From Roseivirga sp. UBA6061 (lineage in GTDB: Bacteria > Bacteroidota > Bacteroidia > Cytophagales > Cyclobacteriaceae), in the NCBI GenBank assembly GCA_002427745.1, contig DIYF01000156.1, forward strand, positions 160,815 through 224,814: a DNA stretch of 64,000 nt, read 5' to 3'. This document shows, piece after piece, positions 17,620 to 26,806 of this stretch. The notes below the pieces were generated by a model. That model searched no databases and was not told where the DNA came from. It was given only the letters and a program-made list of their open reading frames with translations. Position 1 is the stretch's first letter. Each line of letters starts with the position of its first letter. Both the position numbers and the translations under genes were made by a program.

Positions 17620-18054
17620 ATGTATACCGGACTATTACACGCTCATTCAGGACTCAGGTGGATTGTTTTGATCCTTCTGCTGGTCGCGATTTTCAATGCT
17701 TTTTCTAAAAAGAAATCAGGTGTCTACACGGAAGGAGATCGCAAACTGGCGCTCTTCACGATGATTTCAACACATACTCAGCTATTGATAGGGCTGGTGC
17801 TGTACTTCCTGAGTCCCTGGGTGGATTTCGGTGATATGATGAAGGACAGTATAACGCGGTTTTATACCATGGAACATACACTGATGATGGTCATAGCCAT
17901 TGTGTTGATCACGATTGGTCATAGCAAGTCTAAAAAGGCGGCTGATGGCGCGGCTAAGTTCAAGGCTATCTCTGTGTTCTATCTCATCGCTCTGTTGATC
18001 ATTCTGGCTGCCATTCCATGGCCTTTCAGAGATTTGGCCGGACATTGGTTCTAA
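17620..18054 (+). CDS. four-helix inner-membrane protein, histidine-bearing
   Basis: 144 residues with four predicted transmembrane helices and no signal peptide cleavage. Histidines sit near helix ends: LLHAHSGLRW (H7, H9), STHTQL, MEHTLM and IGHSKSKK. This pattern and length match small Bacteroidota membrane proteins often labelled cytochrome b-like, but heme binding is not proven. The C terminus is AIPWPFRDLAGHWF. It is convergent with the M20 peptidase gene. Confidence 0.78.
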   Translation: MYTGLLHAHSGLRWIVLILLLVAIFNAFSKKKSGVYTEGDRKLALFTMISTHTQLLIGLVLYFLSPWVDFGDMMKDSITRFYTMEHTLMMVIAIVLITIGHSKSKKAADGAAKFKAISVFYLIALLIILAAIPWPFRDLAGHWF

Positions 18055-18102
18055 GCCCTCCGGGCATCCGGGTTCATCCCTCAGTCCCGGCTATCCTGCC
18101 TT

Positions 18103-18176
18103 CAGGGTCTCTCGCAGAGGACTGTGATGTGTCTGTTTTACTTTCACCATCAGGGGCTCTCCCAGAGGACCTGATG
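18103..18176. repeat. two tandem related hairpins between convergent genes
   Basis: CAGGGTCTCTCGCAGAGGACTG (stem CAG, internal loop, CTCT cgc AGAG) starts at 18103 and CATCAGGGGCTCTCCCAGAGG...CCTGATG (stem CATCAGG/CCTGATG plus CTCT ccc AGAG) spans 18148-18176. The cores differ at a few bases, so they look like duplicated hairpins at the shared 3' end of the genes ending at 18054 and 18191. Confidence 0.55.
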
Positions 18177-18190
18177 CGATCATGACAGTC

Positions 18191-19642
18191 TTAATTGGAG
18201 TTTAAGATAAGCTGGCGGTAAAAGCGAATAGCATCTTTATAATCTTCAACCGGGATACGTTCATCAATACCGTGGAAGCTTTGAATGTTGCTCTCATTGA
18301 TATGGTAGGGTACGAAGCGGTATATATTTTTACTCACCTTTGTAAAATGCCGTGAGTCGGTAGCAGCAATCACCAGGTTGGGAGCGGTAAGCACACCGCC
18401 AAAGGTTTGTTTCAGCGTTTTGTTAATGATGTGGTAGCCGTCCGAGTCCATGGGTGAAACAGGGGAAGGATCGGAGCTGAAGCCCATAAACCTGGCTTTG
18501 ACCCGTTCATCATCGATGGTGGAAATCACGTGTTGCATAACATCATCAGCCGTTTGACCCGGGATAATTCTGAAGTTTACCACCGCCCTGGCCTGGTAGG
18601 GAATCACGTTTTCCTTAATACCGGCTTCAAAAATAGTAGGAGCCGTAGTTGTTCTGACCAGGGCATTGCCCGCCCCGCTGGCGTTTTCATAGGTGCTGAT
18701 AATGAGGGGCTTAAAGAGGCCTCTGTTAGCAAAGCCCATCTTATTGACAAAGCCCATCTCAGGCCCTACCTGATCCATAAAACCATGCATGGCCTCTGAT
18801 ATGGTAGCCTCCAACGGGTTTTCCTTAAGGGCTGCCACAGCTCCTCCTAAAACATCAATAGCTGTTTCGGGAGCAGGCTGAGAAGAATGCCCTCCGACAA
18901 TCTCTACGGTGAGTTCTATGGTAGTTGACCCTTTTTCAGCTACACCAATAAAAGCCAGGTCAGGGTCTACCCCCGGTACCAGCTTTTGGGTAATGGCATA
19001 GCCCTCATCCAATACAAACTTCGCCTCTATGCCCTGGCTGGCCAGGTGTTCTGCCATGACCACAGCTCCCAGTTTACCACCTACCTCTTCATCATGCCCA
19101 AAGGCCAGGTAAATGGTTCTTTCCGGTTGGTGATTTTCTGCCAGCAGCATCTCAATACTTTCCAGAATACCGATCACCGAAAACTTATCATCAATGGTAC
19201 CACGGCCCCAAATCACATCATCTACTATTTCACCCGAAAAAGGATTGTGCGTCCACTGGTCGGGAGAGGCAATGGGTACCACATCAATATGTCCCATCAG
19301 CACTATAGGTTTCAGGGAGTCATCTGTGCCGTGCCATGTGTAGAGGTGACTGTAATGGTTAAATGTTTTGCGATCTAAGGTGGAAGACACCAGGGGATAG
19401 TTGTCCGAAAGGAGTTGATTGAAGCTCTCAAAAGCGGCAGAATCAAAATCTGCCGGATTCTCATGTGATATGGTCTTGATCCTGAGCGCTTCAGTGAACC
19501 TCGTAACAGCATCATCCGGTATGTCTATTTTTTCAACCGCTTCTACCTGCAGTTGCTGCGAGGTAAATGTGAAGGTTCTGATCAGAATAAAGGCAACAAA
19601 AAGAAGAAGGGCCAGTCCCAGGAGCTTAAAAAACTTTTTCAT
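18191..19642 (-). CDS. membrane-anchored M20 family metallopeptidase (CPS1/PM20D1-like)
   Basis: 483 residues. One hydrophobic segment at residues 5-22 acts as a signal anchor. The M20 core has the zinc ligands and catalytic residues in order: GHIDVVP (H118, D120), WGRGTIDDK (D151/D152) and GHDEEVGG (E185/E186), with a dimerisation domain around 220-380 (GGHSSQPA) and a C-terminal H in FTKVSKNIYRFVPY-like context. Length and N-terminal anchor match the carboxypeptidase S / PM20D1 group, which hydrolyse peptides or N-acyl amino acids. Same direction as the AI-2E-family gene upstream, 112 bases apart. Confidence 0.92.
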   Translation of the reverse strand: MKKFFKLLGLALLLFVAFILIRTFTFTSQQLQVEAVEKIDIPDDAVTRFTEALRIKTISHENPADFDSAAFESFNQLLSDNYPLVSSTLDRKTFNHYSHLYTWHGTDDSLKPIVLMGHIDVVPIASPDQWTHNPFSGEIVDDVIWGRGTIDDKFSVIGILESIEMLLAENHQPERTIYLAFGHDEEVGGKLGAVVMAEHLASQGIEAKFVLDEGYAITQKLVPGVDPDLAFIGVAEKGSTTIELTVEIVGGHSSQPAPETAIDVLGGAVAALKENPLEATISEAMHGFMDQVGPEMGFVNKMGFANRGLFKPLIISTYENASGAGNALVRTTTAPTIFEAGIKENVIPYQARAVVNFRIIPGQTADDVMQHVISTIDDERVKARFMGFSSDPSPVSPMDSDGYHIINKTLKQTFGGVLTAPNLVIAATDSRHFTKVSKNIYRFVPYHINESNIQSFHGIDERIPVEDYKDAIRFYRQLILNSN

Positions 19643-19754
19643 CGGCAGGTATTATACTCATCCAAGATAAGGCTTTCATCAGGATTGAGCAGCCTGAGGC
19701 AGTACTCAATTTTGAGGCAGTCCCCTGACTGTCCTCAGGAGGGTGAATACGGCC

Positions 19755-20798
19755 TTATGAGTTCTTTTGATTACCTGACATCAGGTTGGCAATGACACGG
19801 GTATTTGGGAATTGTTCCAGTAAAATCTTGATAAAAACAGTAATGGGGATGGACATAATAAGCCCTGGAATACCCCAGATATAGCCCCAGAGCATCAGCA
19901 TCACCAGTACGGTCACAATATTCAATGAGAAAGATTTACCCATAAATATGGGTTCCAGCACACCTCCGAAAAGTGCCTGAACTCCGGTGGCGGTCAGCGC
20001 AAAGAAAAGCAGGAGCGAGGGCTGATCTATTTCCACAAAGGCAAAAATGGTGACCATGACCACGGTGACAATTGAGCCAATCATCTGTACAAAGTTGATC
20101 AGAAAGGCAAAGAGCCCCCAGAAGATGGGGAAGCTCACACCGAAGGCCCAGCAGGCCAGTCCGGTGAAAATTCCTGTAAGCAGACTGACCAGAAACTTCA
20201 CCTTGATGAACTTCAAAAGATCGCTTTCGATTTTCATAAAGGTTTTGACGGAAGCAAACTGCTGCTTGAGAATAGTGGTATTCAGTAGCTTCTGAAAATC
20301 AACCGAACCCGCCAGCAACAGCACTGCAAAGAAAATCATCGTCAGTGTACGGGAAATAGTGTTGGTGACAAAACCCAGCGTGGGGGCAAAACCCTTGGAA
20401 ATGGTGTCGCGATTGATGAGAGAGGAGAGTTCTGATTCGCCCTGAATAAATTCTATTCCGAAAAACTGCTCCAGCGAAACAACAAGGTCGGAGAGTTTTA
20501 CTCTGGCTTTTTCAAAGAAGGCATTGTCGGTGGAGAGCAGCTCTTTGCTGGACAACTGAATCAGCTCTCCGCTGATTTTAAGAATGGCAGCAATGATAAC
20601 AATCACCAGAGCGATGCTTAAGCCCTTGTTGACATTCCGCTTTTTAAGCCACCTCATCAAAGGCAGAAACAGCAAGGCAATGAACATGGATGATACCAGC
20701 GGTACGAAAATAAAGGAGAGTGTTTTGAGCAGATAAAACACAAAGGGAATGACTATGATCAGCAGTAGTACGTTGGTTGTTTTTCTTTCTCCGATCAT
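19755..20798 (-). CDS. AI-2E family transporter (PerM-like)
   Basis: 347 residues with about eight hydrophobic segments and the family features: N-terminal pair of helices ending in RWLKKRNVNKGLS, a charged periplasmic stretch at about 70-125, and a C-terminal half with GVLEPIFMGKSFSLNIVTVL and IWGIPGLIMSIPITVFIK. The last motif is characteristic of UPF0118/AI-2E exporters. The transported molecule in this organism is unknown; some members export AI-2 and others act in ion extrusion. Confidence 0.9.
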   Translation of the reverse strand: MIGERKTTNVLLLIIVIPFVFYLLKTLSFIFVPLVSSMFIALLFLPLMRWLKKRNVNKGLSIALVIVIIAAILKISGELIQLSSKELLSTDNAFFEKARVKLSDLVVSLEQFFGIEFIQGESELSSLINRDTISKGFAPTLGFVTNTISRTLTMIFFAVLLLAGSVDFQKLLNTTILKQQFASVKTFMKIESDLLKFIKVKFLVSLLTGIFTGLACWAFGVSFPIFWGLFAFLINFVQMIGSIVTVVMVTIFAFVEIDQPSLLLFFALTATGVQALFGGVLEPIFMGKSFSLNIVTVLVMLMLWGYIWGIPGLIMSIPITVFIKILLEQFPNTRVIANLMSGNQKNS

Positions 20799-21021
20799 CT
20801 TTTCTTACCTCCTTTTCAAGCCTCAAAGGTATATCGAAATTACCCGTTAAAGGTTATGGTTTTTGACTTAAATTTACTGTATACCTTATGCCGGTAAATG
20901 ATTCCTGAAACTCCCCTGGAGGGGAAATTGTTCAGAACCTGACGAAGTAAGAAACCAATCGTCTTCATAATTTCTTTTGTCATAGCATTGTTTTAAATTC
21001 GTAGCCAAACGAACGTTAGTT

Positions 21022-22683
21022 ATGGGATTGACATCTGCACATAAAGAGATACTTGATAAAGCGGTAGAAGCTTTGCACAGCCGCGCCTTTCACGCTCAGT
21101 ACCCTGAGCACCCTTCACCGAAAATCTATGGAGAAACAGCTGATGCTGATGGCAGAGCTGACTTCAAAGCCCACCTGGGAAAGAATTTTGAAGAACTGAA
21201 GCAGGAGGGAGAGTCCGGCTGGGTTGGCGAGGAGGAGTCTCCTTATTTCGCAGATAAGCTGAACGTCAAATACCCTGCTTTTTCCAATGATGTACTACTA
21301 GAAAGAGCTGAAAAAGGATTTCATGCCTGGAGAAAGGTGTCTGTAGAAGACAGAGCAGCCGTTTTGATTGATTCCCTGGAGCGTTTCTCTAAGCGTTTCT
21401 TTGAAAATGCCTATGCTACCATGCACACCACCGGGCAGGGATACATGATGGCTTTTCAGGCATCAGGACCTCACGCTGCCGATCGGGCACTGGAAGCTGT
21501 GGCGGCCGGATATGAAGAACTGAGTCGTTTTCCTGAAAGACAGACCTGGGATAAGCCTATGGGTAAGTACAACCTGGTCTTGAACAAAGAATGGAGAGCC
21601 GTTCCCAAAGGAATTGGCCTGGTGATTGGATGTTCCACTTTCCCTACCTGGAACTCTGTACCGGGTGTTTATGCCGATCTGATCACGGGTAACTCTGTGC
21701 TGGTAAAACCACATCCGGGCGCTATTCTGCCCATGGCGATTGTAGTAGCGGAAATCAGAAATGCCATGCGGGATGCCGGTTTTAATGCTGATGCCTGTCA
21801 GCTGGTAGTGGATACGCCTGATGCCCCGGTAGCGAAGGAGCTGGCAGAAGATCAAAATGTAAAGCTGGTTGATTTTACCGGTAACTCTGAATTCGGATCC
21901 TACCTGGAAAGCCTGCCTAAGGCAGTGTTTACTGAAAAAACAGGGGTTAACTCGATCATTCTTGATTCAGTAGATAACCTGGATAAAGCCATTCAGAATA
22001 TCACCTTCTCGGTAGCTCTCTATTCAGGGCAGATGTGTACAGCACCGCAGAACTTCTTTATCCCTGAGGGAGGAGTGAAGACACCGGATGGTATTGTGAG
22101 CTTTGATGAAGTGGCACAGAAGTTTGCTGATTTTACCACCGGCCTGGTAGATAACCCAAAGGCGGGTCCCTTTGTACTGGGAGCTGTTCAGAATATCAAC
22201 ACCTGCAATCGTGCACAGAATGCAGCGGGAGACCTGGGAGGTAAGGTATGGCTGGAAACACGCTCAATCGAAAACCCGATGTTCAAAACGGCCCGTACTC
22301 AGACACCTACGGTGATAGAACTGAGTTCATTGGAGAAGGCGAAATTCTCACAGGAGCTTTTCGGACCGATAGCCCTTCTGATCAAAACGAAGGACACAAA
22401 AGAGTCAGTAGCATTGGCAAAAGAACTGGCTGAGCAGCAGGGAGCCATTTCATGCGGAGCTTATACCACAGACCCTGAGATGAAGGAATACATTGCTGAT
22501 CAGATGTCGCTGGCTGCTACTCCGGTATCATTTAATCTTACAGGGGGCATCTATGTGAATCAGAATGCTGCTTTCTCTGATTATCATGTAACAGGAGGTA
22601 ACCCTGCCGGTAACGCATCTTTTACCAACCCTGACTACGTAAATCGCAGATTTACCTGGGTAGGTTTGAGAGAGCTTGCTTAA
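21022..22683 (+). CDS. paaN: PaaN-type aldehyde dehydrogenase
   Basis: 553 residues. The catalytic cysteine is in SGQMCTAPQN (C339), and the NAD site includes DFTGNSEFGSYLE at about 290 and GLVIGCSTFPTWNSVPG at about 200. The N-terminal extension before the aldehyde dehydrogenase core (ALHSRAFHAQYPEHPSPKIYGE) and overall length match the PaaN subfamily, which lacks the PaaZ hydratase domain. PaaN proteins are linked to phenylacetate breakdown but also occur outside it. No other paa gene is nearby here. A terminator follows 115 bases after the stop. Confidence 0.87.
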   Translation: MGLTSAHKEILDKAVEALHSRAFHAQYPEHPSPKIYGETADADGRADFKAHLGKNFEELKQEGESGWVGEEESPYFADKLNVKYPAFSNDVLLERAEKGFHAWRKVSVEDRAAVLIDSLERFSKRFFENAYATMHTTGQGYMMAFQASGPHAADRALEAVAAGYEELSRFPERQTWDKPMGKYNLVLNKEWRAVPKGIGLVIGCSTFPTWNSVPGVYADLITGNSVLVKPHPGAILPMAIVVAEIRNAMRDAGFNADACQLVVDTPDAPVAKELAEDQNVKLVDFTGNSEFGSYLESLPKAVFTEKTGVNSIILDSVDNLDKAIQNITFSVALYSGQMCTAPQNFFIPEGGVKTPDGIVSFDEVAQKFADFTTGLVDNPKAGPFVLGAVQNINTCNRAQNAAGDLGGKVWLETRSIENPMFKTARTQTPTVIELSSLEKAKFSQELFGPIALLIKTKDTKESVALAKELAEQQGAISCGAYTTDPEMKEYIADQMSLAATPVSFNLTGGIYVNQNAAFSDYHVTGGNPAGNASFTNPDYVNRRFTWVGLRELA

Positions 22684-22797
22684 GAAGTAATTATTCTGTT
22701 TGAAATGTCATACTACACCGATAACTATCGGGACTCTTTCAGCATCTGTCGATATTGAGACCCTGAAATAAATCAGAGTAACACATTGGAAAGAACT

Positions 22798-22830
22798 AAG
22801 GCTGTGCCCAAAGGCATGGCCTTTATTTTT
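22798..22830 (+). terminator. intrinsic terminator after paaN
   Basis: AAGGCTGTGCC and GGCATGGCCTT pair over 11 bases with two G-T wobbles around a CAAA loop, followed by TATTTTT. On the plus strand this ends the paaN transcript; it overlaps the last codons of the convergent LytTR regulator. Confidence 0.75.
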
Positions 22831-23524
22831 GAAGTGCCCTGAACAGTCTGTCGCGATAGGTATGGCCGATGGGTAGTTCTGTATTACCTACGGTGAGGCT
22901 GGCACGGTCTGTCTTTCTTATCCGGGCCAGGGAGACGATATAGGATTTGTGAATTCGCACAAAGAGCCGGGGATTGAGCAAGGCTTCCATACGACTCATA
23001 CTCATCAGGCTCATGATCTTTTCATCTTGGGCGAAGATGGTCACGTAGTTGCCGGCTCCTTCTATATACGAGATGTTGTCCTCGGATATAAAATGGGTTG
23101 AATTGCCGCTTTTGATTTGTAAGGTGACCGGTGCTGCTGCATTTTCCTGAGAAGTGGTGACCGTGATAGCAGGGATGGACAGGTTTTGAGCTTTGTTGAC
23201 GGCCTTCATAAAACGGTCGAAGGTGACAGGCTTGAGGAGGTAATCAACAGCATTGTAATTATAACTTTCCACCGCATATTCCGAATAGGCGGTGGTAAAA
23301 ATCACAAGAGGTTTCTTTTCAAGACTGTTGAGCAATTGTAGCCCATTCAGGTCCGGCATATTGATATCCAGAAATATCAGGTCTACCGGATATTGGCTCA
23401 GAAACTCAACTGCTGCCACAGCATCGGTAAATGTAGCGGCTGCTTCCAGCGAGCTTACTTTTTCGATGTACCGGCTGAGTACATCTATTGCGAGTTGTTC
23501 GTCATCTACTACAATACACTTCAT
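22823..23524 (-). CDS. LytTR response regulator (receiver plus LytTR DNA-binding domain)
   Basis: 233 residues. The receiver domain has the acidic pocket VVDDEQ, the phosphoacceptor D53 (LIFLDINMPD) and the switch residues TTAYSEYAVESYNYNAVDYLLKPV. The C-terminal 105 residues form a LytTR domain (ISYIEGAGNYVTIFA, FVRIHKSYIVSL, PIGHTYRDRLF). It binds DNA through its beta-rich LytTR fold. It is one base downstream of the histidine kinase gene, so the pair is an operon; target genes are not evident. Confidence 0.94.
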   Translation of the reverse strand: MKCIVVDDEQLAIDVLSRYIEKVSSLEAAATFTDAVAAVEFLSQYPVDLIFLDINMPDLNGLQLLNSLEKKPLVIFTTAYSEYAVESYNYNAVDYLLKPVTFDRFMKAVNKAQNLSIPAITVTTSQENAAAPVTLQIKSGNSTHFISEDNISYIEGAGNYVTIFAQDEKIMSLMSMSRMEALLNPRLFVRIHKSYIVSLARIRKTDRASLTVGNTELPIGHTYRDRLFRALQK

Positions 23525-23525
23525 A

Positions 23526-24563
23526 TCAGTTCAGGTTTAAGCGTACGGTAAACTGATCCTTATCCCGTTCGATATGGAGTTCATAGTTGTCTTTGTACAG
23601 CAATTCCAGTCTGCGTTTTACATTCGTAAGCCCTATGCCGGAGTCTTCCATTTGATTGTTATTCACAATATCGTTAGAACAATGGAAAATGACGGAGCCA
23701 TAAAAAATCTCAATGGAGATGGTAATCCGGGAGTCCTGATGATTGCTTACCCCGTATTTGAAGGCATTTTCAATAAATGGTATCAGGATCATGGGTTTAA
23801 TATGGAGCGCTGTGGGTGTTTCAGGAAATGATGCGGAGAGCTTAAGCCTGTTGCTGTTCCTCCATCGCATGGTCTGAAGCTCGATATAACTTTTCAGATA
23901 TTCTATTTCCTCATCCAGACTGATCTGTGTCTGATCGCTGGTGTGCAGCATATAGCGCATCAGGTTGGCGAGTTTGGAAATCCCGTCAGCCGTTTCTTCA
24001 TCCCCGTTTTTCTGAGCGCTGGAGAAGAGGTTATTCAACGTATTGAAGAGAAAGTGCGGATTGACCTGTGACTTGAGAAAGGAGAGTTCTGCACTCAGCT
24101 TTTCCTCTCTTAGCTGTCTTTGCAGTCGCTCGTTGACAAACCAGTCTTTTGAAAAACGAAAGATCACTGCTGCCACGATAACGAATAGGTGGGAAATGAC
24201 ATTGTACTCGGCCGATTCGTATACCAGCTCGTCAGGGTAGGGGTACGACTGCCTTAAGAGCAGAATGTCAATGACCGTCTCAGAGGCAGTAAACAATGTG
24301 AAAATCAGACTGAGCCACAGACTGAAAGTCAGGTAGTGTCTTTTTTTCAAAAACCGGGGCACCAGCCAGCCGGCTACCAGATAGAAGATGCCCGTGTTGG
24401 AAAGAAACCCATACAGCATGGCAGTTCTGTAGCCCTGAGCACCGGAGCTGAAAACCCCGAGTGTCACTTCCAGTCCGTTCAGATTGAGCACAGCGAAGAC
24501 AACGAGGCCTGAGATCAGCGGCAGGCTGTACTCATACTCCCGGAAGTTAAATCTCGCTTTCAC
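23526..24563 (-). CDS. LytS-type sensor histidine kinase
   Basis: 345 residues with four predicted membrane helices in the first 140 residues and no periplasmic domain. The His_kinase core follows: phosphoacceptor H170 in QVNPHFLFNTLNNLF, then an ATP-binding region with FIENAFKYGV and DSGIGLTNVKRRLELLY. This is the LytS/YehU class. It would phosphorylate the adjacent LytTR regulator; the signal sensed by the membrane helices is unknown. Confidence 0.94.
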   Translation of the reverse strand: MKARFNFREYEYSLPLISGLVVFAVLNLNGLEVTLGVFSSGAQGYRTAMLYGFLSNTGIFYLVAGWLVPRFLKKRHYLTFSLWLSLIFTLFTASETVIDILLLRQSYPYPDELVYESAEYNVISHLFVIVAAVIFRFSKDWFVNERLQRQLREEKLSAELSFLKSQVNPHFLFNTLNNLFSSAQKNGDEETADGISKLANLMRYMLHTSDQTQISLDEEIEYLKSYIELQTMRWRNSNRLKLSASFPETPTALHIKPMILIPFIENAFKYGVSNHQDSRITISIEIFYGSVIFHCSNDIVNNNQMEDSGIGLTNVKRRLELLYKDNYELHIERDKDQFTVRLNLN

Positions 24564-24801
24564 GCTTTGAAAGTAAGAGATTATCCAGAGATAAATCAGC
24601 AGGCTTGATCAACTGCTCTTTTGAATGGAGCAACAGGTTGAATTACTACGCCAACTCGCTATGTCAATTAATCATCGAACTTGAAACAGAAGAGTAGTCA
24701 GTTAGTGTATTGCTTTTTGACAGGACTGGCGGCTCCCCTAAGCTTGTAGAGCATTTGTAAAATCCGATAGCAGGTTTTGACAACTCAATTATCTCAAGCG
24801 T

Positions 24802-25701
24802 ATGGAAAAGCACCTGAAAAAAGACATCCTCACCTATATCGCCCTTGTGACTGGGCTGTCTCTCATCCCTTATGTACTGATCTATGCAGCAGGCGATACC
24901 GACTCAAACTGGGTAATGTTACTGATGTGGATGCCTGCGGTGGCAGGAGTGGTGGCCAGGCTTATTCGCAAAAAATCTCCCTTTAAAGGAATAGGATGGA
25001 ATCCCTTGAAATCCTTTAAATGGATGGTGGTAGCCATGATCATTCCTTTATTGGTGACTGTTGTCTATCTCGCACTGCTGTTTGGGCTGGGACTGGCCGA
25101 ATTTGAATCGGGCTTTGTTATCAGGGAAGGCAATAAGATAACACTGACAAGGATGGGGATGATTTTTGGTGGAGGGGCTCCCATGAATATATTTTTATAT
25201 GCCGGAAATTTCCTGCTGTCATTTTTTGTGGGCAACCTCTTCTATGTGGTCACCTTTGCTCTGGGCGAAGAGTATGGATGGCGAGGTCATCTGCAGCCAC
25301 TTCTGACCGAAGGTTTTGGCCTGAAAAAAGGGATCTTTTACCTGGGGCTGATATGGGGGTACTGGCACCTGCCGGGTATTCTTATGGGACATAACTTTCC
25401 CGATTACCCCATCCTGGGAGGCTTTGTGCTGATGCCCCTTGGCTGTATCGGAATGTCTTATGCCTTTGGTTTGCTTTACAATAAGTCGGCTATAATCTGG
25501 GTGCCCGCTATGTTTCACAGTGCTTTTAATATGGTGTCAGACATTCATGCCGGAGCCATCGTGGAGGGTACGAGAAATGCTCTGGGGTCAGACATTATAT
25601 ATATCAGTTTATGGGGGCTCACCGGCTGGCTTTGTTACCGCTATCTAAAACCGGCTGATAGGGCTAAGGAGAGTCAGGAGGAGTATGAACTTCCGCATTA
25701 A
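24802..25701 (+). CDS. CPBP-family intramembrane glutamic endopeptidase
   Basis: 299 residues with several membrane helices. All CPBP/ABI family motifs are present: GEEYGWRG (E156, E157 and R161), YWHLPGIL with catalytic-site histidine near H189, and FHSAFN near the C terminus. The family includes the CAAX protease Rce1 and bacterial relatives involved in peptide processing or self-immunity to bacteriocins. The role here is unknown. It stands alone with its own terminator. Confidence 0.9.
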   Translation: MEKHLKKDILTYIALVTGLSLIPYVLIYAAGDTDSNWVMLLMWMPAVAGVVARLIRKKSPFKGIGWNPLKSFKWMVVAMIIPLLVTVVYLALLFGLGLAEFESGFVIREGNKITLTRMGMIFGGGAPMNIFLYAGNFLLSFFVGNLFYVVTFALGEEYGWRGHLQPLLTEGFGLKKGIFYLGLIWGYWHLPGILMGHNFPDYPILGGFVLMPLGCIGMSYAFGLLYNKSAIIWVPAMFHSAFNMVSDIHAGAIVEGTRNALGSDIIYISLWGLTGWLCYRYLKPADRAKESQEEYELPH

Positions 25702-25738
25702 AGAAAAGATCCATTGTTGTGAATGAATCCTATCTGCA

Positions 25739-25772
25739 GGGAGGGACGGAAAACTCCGTTTCTCCCTTTTTT
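25739..25772 (+). terminator. intrinsic terminator after the CPBP protease gene
   Basis: GGGAGGGACGGA and TCCGTTTCTCCC pair over 12 bases, two of them G-T wobbles, around an AAAC loop, followed by TTTTTT. It terminates the 24802-25701 transcript between the convergent genes. Confidence 0.88.
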
Positions 25773-25795
25773 AGTACCAAACAAGAGATCAGACC

Positions 25796-26722
25796 TTAAT
25801 TCCCGGCAAGCAGTAACTTATGGATCAGCTCGATTCCTGAAGCGCTGATAAATAATCTGTGCTTATTGTTAGACAGTAGTTTTTGTGTCCAGTCTACTAC
25901 ACCACCGTCAGACAGGTTGAGAGGTGAGTCATCCAGATCGATAAAGGTTTTAAACTGTACTAACCTGTAGTAGTCACCGGCATCTTTTTGATGAGTTAGC
26001 TCTACAGGGCAGGTGAATTCTTCCTTTTCCAGTGCCTGATGTAGAAAGTCATTGAAGGGATGGTCATTCTCCTTCAGCATGAGCCTGGTATAGAGAGAGG
26101 CGTCAGGTAGGTGTTGCTTTAACAGGTCATGATGCAAGTGCATATGTTGAAATAACTCCTGTATTTCGAAGCTGAAGCTACCCTGATCAAAGCCTCCGGA
26201 AACCATCGCCAACAGGTCAAAGTGGGCAGAAAAGGCAGGGTTATCAAATGCCTGAGTACGTAAATGTCGATGGGTAGTGGCATAACGTGCCAGGGCACTG
26301 CGATTGGCATGCTTATGCTCGTCAGCTACTTTGAGTGCCATGAAGTTGGTGGCATCTGAAACTACCTCTGTATTTCTGAGCGCGCTGAGTGCGTTATTCT
26401 GATTTACCTCGCCCACTACAGAGCAACTGCCCAGAGGAGCGACCGGGGAGAGTGTAAGCGGAGTAAATCCTTGCTCCTGTGCTAGCTGCAGGCAGTCGAT
26501 TTCAAGGCGTTTAAGGGCCAGTGTATCTACCTGCACCTCCAGAACAAACCTGTTTTTTCGAAATTGCTTTAGCAGATCACCGGCATTTTGTCGGTCAGCA
26601 CGTTGAGCAAAAAGCTTGAGCATAAAAGAGTTTAGCTCCGAGCCGGAGAGCCGGTCTAATTCCTGCAGGAGCTTCTGCTGATCAATTTTTTTATCGAGTC
26701 GCTGGTCACTGCTCATAGTCAA
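25796..26722 (-). CDS. unrecognised protein with class II aminoacyl-tRNA synthetase-like (HisRS-like) motifs
   Basis: 308 residues, soluble, no signal peptide. I cannot name the family. Several stretches read like the catalytic core of HisRS/HisZ proteins: LRNTEVVSDATNF at about 115-127, THRHLRTQAF at 150-159, AHFDLLAMVSGG at 166-177, GDYYRLVQFK at 249-258 (compare the GYY-x-G-x-x-F strand) and GGVVDWTQKLL followed by LFISASGIELI near the C terminus (compare motif 3). No anticodon-binding domain is present, and the length is below that of a synthetase. It may be a synthetase paralogue with another job. An alternative start is the next methionine, two codons on. Confidence 0.6.
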   Translation of the reverse strand: MTMSSDQRLDKKIDQQKLLQELDRLSGSELNSFMLKLFAQRADRQNAGDLLKQFRKNRFVLEVQVDTLALKRLEIDCLQLAQEQGFTPLTLSPVAPLGSCSVVGEVNQNNALSALRNTEVVSDATNFMALKVADEHKHANRSALARYATTHRHLRTQAFDNPAFSAHFDLLAMVSGGFDQGSFSFEIQELFQHMHLHHDLLKQHLPDASLYTRLMLKENDHPFNDFLHQALEKEEFTCPVELTHQKDAGDYYRLVQFKTFIDLDDSPLNLSDGGVVDWTQKLLSNNKHRLFISASGIELIHKLLLAGN

Positions 26723-26806
26723 AGCTATGGGTTTGGATAGAAATACCTTTCATTTTTGCACACTAATCCTTGAAATCTAAGACACTGGTAAAGTGTGCAG
26801 CCCGGT

